A stretch of DNA of 9,132 nt from Deltaproteobacteria bacterium (GTDB lineage Bacteria; Desulfobacterota; Desulfarculia; Adiutricales; Adiutricaceae): positions 1 to 9,132 of the forward strand of contig JAITJT010000188.1 in NCBI GenBank assembly GCA_031278795.1, given 5' to 3'. A program made the position numbers and the translations under genes. The notes beneath the pieces were generated by a model, which had not been told where the DNA came from, did not search any database, and saw only the letters and a list, made by a program, of their open reading frames with translations. How positions within the stretch are numbered: the stretch's first letter is position 1; the number at the start of each line of letters is the position of its first letter. This document shows, piece by piece, positions 6,451 to 9,132 of this stretch.

Positions 6451-7998
6451 TCACGCGCTTTTTTCCTGCTCCATGTTTTCAGGTTTAGATTGTTCTCCGG
6501 CGCTTTGGTAGTAGTTATCAAAAAGGACCTCGAAGTCCATACGGTCTTGGAAGTGCTTGTCCCTAATCTCCTTGGAGTCTAGGGTGTAGCAGATGTCAAA
6601 GCCCTCCTCGGCGTAGGCCCCCCTGGGTGGGGAGTGCCCCTCCGGTACCAAGGCCACCACGGCGCCTGTTTGGGTGACAACCGCTGCGGCTATTTGGTCG
6701 ATGGGGCGCATGGAGGATATGAAGCGGTCGTCCGGGCCTAAGCTCTCCTCTATGGCGAGTAAGAGATCTCCTCCCTTTTTGGCGTAGGATATGGCTAGCT
6801 CCGGATGGAGCATGGATTCCATCTCCACGAATCCCACCACCAAGGGCCCCACGTGGATGGGAGGGGTAATGTTGTCGGTCGCGGGTGTGATGGTTTTAAG
6901 GTCCTTGTCCACGGACCAGTAGATAGGCCCGTGGGGAGTTTTGGCGGCGGTGAGGATCTTTAGTTCCTTCTCTTTGGAAATGTTTATTAGCCTATCCTTG
7001 TGGGAGTCAGTGTAGTTATAGCGGGGAAGGATTACGAGATTCTCCGGGAGAAGGGAGTTAAGCCGTCTCTCCAGGTAATCCACTGGATCGAGACCTTTAC
7101 CGGTCGCCATGAAGTGGGTGTCCTGGGGGCCCGGGGTGGGAAGCTTTAGGGTCTGGGAGAGGTTTTTAAAGAAGAGGAGGTTGCTGTAGACCCGGTAGTA
7201 CTCTTGGGGTTTTCTCTTTTGAAAGAAATCCTTCTGGAGGGCTATGTTGGGAAGCTTTCCGTTACTATCCAACAAAATGTCCGTTAAAAAGACCTCGCTT
7301 TCGCTTGTGTTTTTGTCCAGGAGACACTCCCCCTTGGGGCCAAAGACGTAAGACCTTCCGGTGCTGCAGTCTAAATTGCTCTCCACCCCGCTGCGGTTGA
7401 CAGCCAGGACATAGAGCTTGTTCTCCAGGGCCCTGAAGCGCCAGATGCTACCAGGAAAATGCCTAGTGGGCGGCCAGTTGGCGGGAAGCAAAAGGAGGTT
7501 CGCGCCCTTCAGGGCTGTTATGCGGGTGGGGAGCGAGTGGTAGGAGTCCGAGCAGATGAGGAGTCCAGCCCTTCCCCAGGGGGTCTCGAAGGTGTTTTCT
7601 TGCCTGGGGTGCCCAGGACAGGCCCAGCGGGACTCGGCGTTAATCTTGCGGTAGAAGGAGAGAAGGTCCCCATTCGGGCCAAAGGCGAAGGTGGAGTTGT
7701 AGAGCATGCGGGTGGATTTGTCTATCTCGGCCCAGGCCGAGATGATAAAGACCTTGTGGCTCTTGGCGAGCTTGGAAATAGCCACGGCCGTGGGGCCGTC
7801 AGCGGGCTCTGTACAGGGTAGAATAGCGTCACGATCCTCGAAGCAGTAGCCCGAGAGCCCCATCTCCGGGGAGACCATGAGCTTGGCGCCATCCTGGATG
7901 GCTTTTTCACAGAGGCCAAGGATAGCCTCGCGGTTCTCCTTGGGCTTGGCCCATTCCACCTTGAGGTGGATGAGGGCGGTTCTGAGATTATGTTGCAT
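6451..7998 (-). CDS. Nitrilase-superfamily carbon-nitrogen hydrolase with a second, degenerate nitrilase-like domain
   Basis: The 515-residue protein carries a complete N-terminal CN-hydrolase domain (about 5-245). The catalytic triad is visible: Glu45 in SPEMGLSGY, Lys118 in FYRKIN and Cys149 in LLICSDSYHSLPTR, followed by GANLLLLPANWP and a RALENKLYVLAVNRSG segment. Such enzymes hydrolyse amides or nitriles in the cytoplasm; no signal peptide is seen. Single-domain members are about 260-320 residues, so the extra 250 are notable. Residues about 318-490 repeat the fold pattern (LVILPRYNY, GPLVVGFVEMESMLHPELA, GGDLLLAIEES, QIAAAVVTQTGAVVALVPEGHSPP) but lack all three catalytic residues: Arg326 replaces Glu, no Lys aligns, and Val391 or its neighbour replaces Cys. 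A non-catalytic partner or regulatory domain is inferred. The ATG lies four bases after the permease stop with no good Shine-Dalgarno, suggesting coupled translation. Substrate unknown; an NAD-synthetase fusion is excluded because no ATP-binding SGG motif is present. Confidence 0.85.
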   Translation of the reverse strand: MQHNLRTALIHLKVEWAKPKENREAILGLCEKAIQDGAKLMVSPEMGLSGYCFEDRDAILPCTEPADGPTAVAISKLAKSHKVFIISAWAEIDKSTRMLYNSTFAFGPNGDLLSFYRKINAESRWACPGHPRQENTFETPWGRAGLLICSDSYHSLPTRITALKGANLLLLPANWPPTRHFPGSIWRFRALENKLYVLAVNRSGVESNLDCSTGRSYVFGPKGECLLDKNTSESEVFLTDILLDSNGKLPNIALQKDFFQKRKPQEYYRVYSNLLFFKNLSQTLKLPTPGPQDTHFMATGKGLDPVDYLERRLNSLLPENLVILPRYNYTDSHKDRLINISKEKELKILTAAKTPHGPIYWSVDKDLKTITPATDNITPPIHVGPLVVGFVEMESMLHPELAISYAKKGGDLLLAIEESLGPDDRFISSMRPIDQIAAAVVTQTGAVVALVPEGHSPPRGAYAEEGFDICYTLDSKEIRDKHFQDRMDFEVLFDNYYQSAGEQSKPENMEQEKSA

Positions 7999-8002
7999 GG
8001 TT

Positions 8003-8737
8003 TTAGTTTCTGGCCTTTCCGACTGTGAAGACAGCCAGGGTGAAAAATATAGCGCAAAAGATAAGTAATATTATAAATGGAAGAAGCTGTGCCGGCTCCC
8101 CAAATGCCGCCCGTCTCACGGCCGTGGAGGCGTGGGAGAGGGGAAGGATGGAGAGTATCCCCTGGGCCCAAGAGGGAAGCTTATCTAGGGGAAAGAAGGT
8201 GCCTCCCAGAAAGCCCATGGGGGTTATGATGAAGGTCGTGAGTAAGGTCTGGTCCGCGTGGGATTTGACTATGAGCGCCATGGCCACGGCGAGCGAGGCG
8301 AAGGCGAAGGAGTTTAAGAGAATGGCCAGCCAAAAGGCCGGGCCGTAGTGGAGCCTCACCCCAAAGAGGGCCGCGATGAGGAGGACTATGGCAATTGAGA
8401 GTAGCGCCTTGGTCAAACCCGCCAAGGTCTCACCTAGGACGTAGGAGAGATTACTCACGGGTGCCGCCTGGAACTCCTCAAAGGCGTGGAAGTAGAACCT
8501 GGCCACATTAATTTCCGTGGCTATGGCGAAGCTCTGGGTCATGGAGTTCATGGCCACTAGCCCGGGGATGAGGAACTCCAGATAGGGCCTTCCGCCCACG
8601 GTTAAACTAGCCCCCAAGGCGTAGCCAAAGGTTAATACGTAGAGTAGGGGCGAGATGGCCATGGAGGCGATTTGCCTGGTTATGCGCCTCTTAAGGATTA
8701 GTATCTCGCGGATATATACCGCACAAAACGCTGACAT
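8003..8737 (-). CDS. ABC-2 type transporter permease (DrrB/NodJ-like)
   Basis: The 244-residue membrane protein has about six hydrophobic segments (near 24-44, 54-74, 98-125, 133-157, 165-185, 218-239). It shows the ABC-2 family pattern: a cytoplasmic N-terminus with a basic RREI/KRRITRQ-like stretch, FLIPGLVAMNSM after the first segment, EEFQAAPVSNLSYVLGE in the middle, and the late signature GFLGGTFFPLDKLPSW followed by LPLSHASTAVRRAAFGE. Length is normal for the family. With the ATPase it should form a homodimeric-permease exporter in the inner membrane; exported substrate unknown. Its ATG shares one base with the ATPase stop (TAATG), and GAGGG seven bases upstream serves as ribosome binding site. 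The downstream nitrilase gene follows after four bases. Confidence 0.92.
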   Translation of the reverse strand: MSAFCAVYIREILILKRRITRQIASMAISPLLYVLTFGYALGASLTVGGRPYLEFLIPGLVAMNSMTQSFAIATEINVARFYFHAFEEFQAAPVSNLSYVLGETLAGLTKALLSIAIVLLIAALFGVRLHYGPAFWLAILLNSFAFASLAVAMALIVKSHADQTLLTTFIITPMGFLGGTFFPLDKLPSWAQGILSILPLSHASTAVRRAAFGEPAQLLPFIILLIFCAIFFTLAVFTVGKARN

Positions 8738-9132
8738 TAGAGCACCCTCTTTCCGGTGAGGTTTAAGAAGGCATCTTCTAGGTTCACCTTGCGTAAGGCG
8801 CCACCGCCGGAAAGGTCCGCAAGAAATGCCCCGGCCTGGTTCCTATCCGGAAAGAAATGGCTGGTCATAGAACCGTTTTCAAAGGTATCCACGGCCCACT
8901 CGCCGATATTCGCGATAATCTCTTGGGGTTTTCCGGAGTTTATGAGCTTCCCCTCGTGGATGAAGGCCACTCTGTCAGCGAGGTTCTCGGCCTCCTCTAT
9001 GTAGTGGGTGGTGAGGAATATGGTCACCCCGGCCTGGTTAATCTTTTTTATGAGGCTCCAGACCTTTCTCCTTATGGCCGGGTCGAGCCCCACCGTGGGC
9101 TCGTCTAGGAATAGGAGCAGAGGCTTATGCAT
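8737..9132 (-). CDS. ABC transporter ATP-binding protein (DrrA-like), C-terminal part only
   Basis: The gene enters from the right edge and its last 131 codons are visible. The Met at the edge is internal, because Walker A and the LSGGQ signature should lie upstream, outside the window. Seen here are Walker B with the catalytic Glu (LLLFLDEPT), the D-loop VGLDP, and the H-loop His in TTHYIEEAE, then DRVAFIHEGKLINSGKPQEI. The C-terminal tail contains LEDAFLNLTGKRVL, typical of DrrA/NodI-type ATPases that work with ABC-2 permeases. It powers the adjacent permease, with which its stop codon overlaps by one base. Confidence 0.95.
   Translation of the reverse strand: MHKPLLLFLDEPTVGLDPAIRRKVWSLIKKINQAGVTIFLTTHYIEEAENLADRVAFIHEGKLINSGKPQEIIANIGEWAVDTFENGSMTSHFFPDRNQAGAFLADLSGGGALRKVNLEDAFLNLTGKRVL
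8745..8749 (-). promoter_or_regulatory. Ribosome binding site of the permease gene
   Basis: GAGGG on the minus strand, inside the last codons of the ATPase gene, lies seven bases before the overlapping TAATG. It supports the ATG at 8737 and translational coupling. Confidence 0.6.

Noticed and set aside
3835..6459. AAGCGCGTGAAA shared by the 18-bp repeats and, on the minus strand, the end of the nitrilase gene
   Set aside because: A single 12-base match between two places in 9 kb, counting both strands, is expected by chance.
6438..6465. Terminator at the end of the nitrilase gene
   Set aside because: Only a 4-bp AAGC/GCTT core helix overlapping the stop codon, followed by an AAATTTTTTT tract; too weak to call.
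7722..8171. 149-codon minus-strand ORF overlapping the nitrilase start and permease end
   Set aside because: Out-of-frame shadow of two well supported genes, with Ser/Arg/Pro-rich composition.

Overview
The window holds five protein genes, all on the minus strand, in three blocks separated by two long AT-rich spacers. The organism is a diderm (Gram-negative type) bacterium: there is a TonB-dependent outer-membrane receptor with a Sec signal peptide, and the other genes are of bacterial type. The genes are fairly GC-rich and use AGG, AGA, ATA and CTA codons often, while the spacers are extremely A/T-rich. That style would fit an anaerobe of the Desulfobacterota or Synergistota kind, but this lineage guess is weak.

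Right block (9132 down to 6451): the C-terminal end of an ABC-transporter ATPase, an ABC-2 type permease (start overlaps the ATPase stop by one base), and, four bases further on, a two-domain carbon-nitrogen hydrolase (nitrilase superfamily). The spacing makes this one transcription unit. The hydrolase has an intact Glu-Lys-Cys triad in its first domain and an apparently dead second nitrilase-like domain.

Spacer 1 (6450 to 5778): about 670 bases, very A-rich on the plus strand, with weak degenerate repeats and no convincing gene. It is the leader and promoter region of the next gene. Middle block (5777 to 3954): a TonB-dependent receptor of about 607 residues, BtuB-like in size and motif layout.

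Spacer 2 (3953 to 3141): about 810 bases with an unusual concentration of different tandem repeats (18-bp, about 23-bp, trinucleotide, 12-bp and 11-bp units), a possible 44-codon aspartate-rich small ORF, a perfect 9-bp dyad, and a set of inverted repeats just upstream of the next gene. Those inverted repeats could form a riboswitch- or attenuator-like leader with mutually exclusive helices.

Left block (3140 to 1, running off the window): a CobN/BchH-family chelatase large subunit, of which 1046 residues are visible. The receptor and chelatase together suggest a metal-tetrapyrrole locus: uptake of a corrinoid or haem across the outer membrane, and metal insertion into, or removal from, the ring in the cytoplasm. 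Which tetrapyrrole is involved cannot be settled here. No cobalamin-riboswitch box was recognised upstream of either gene.
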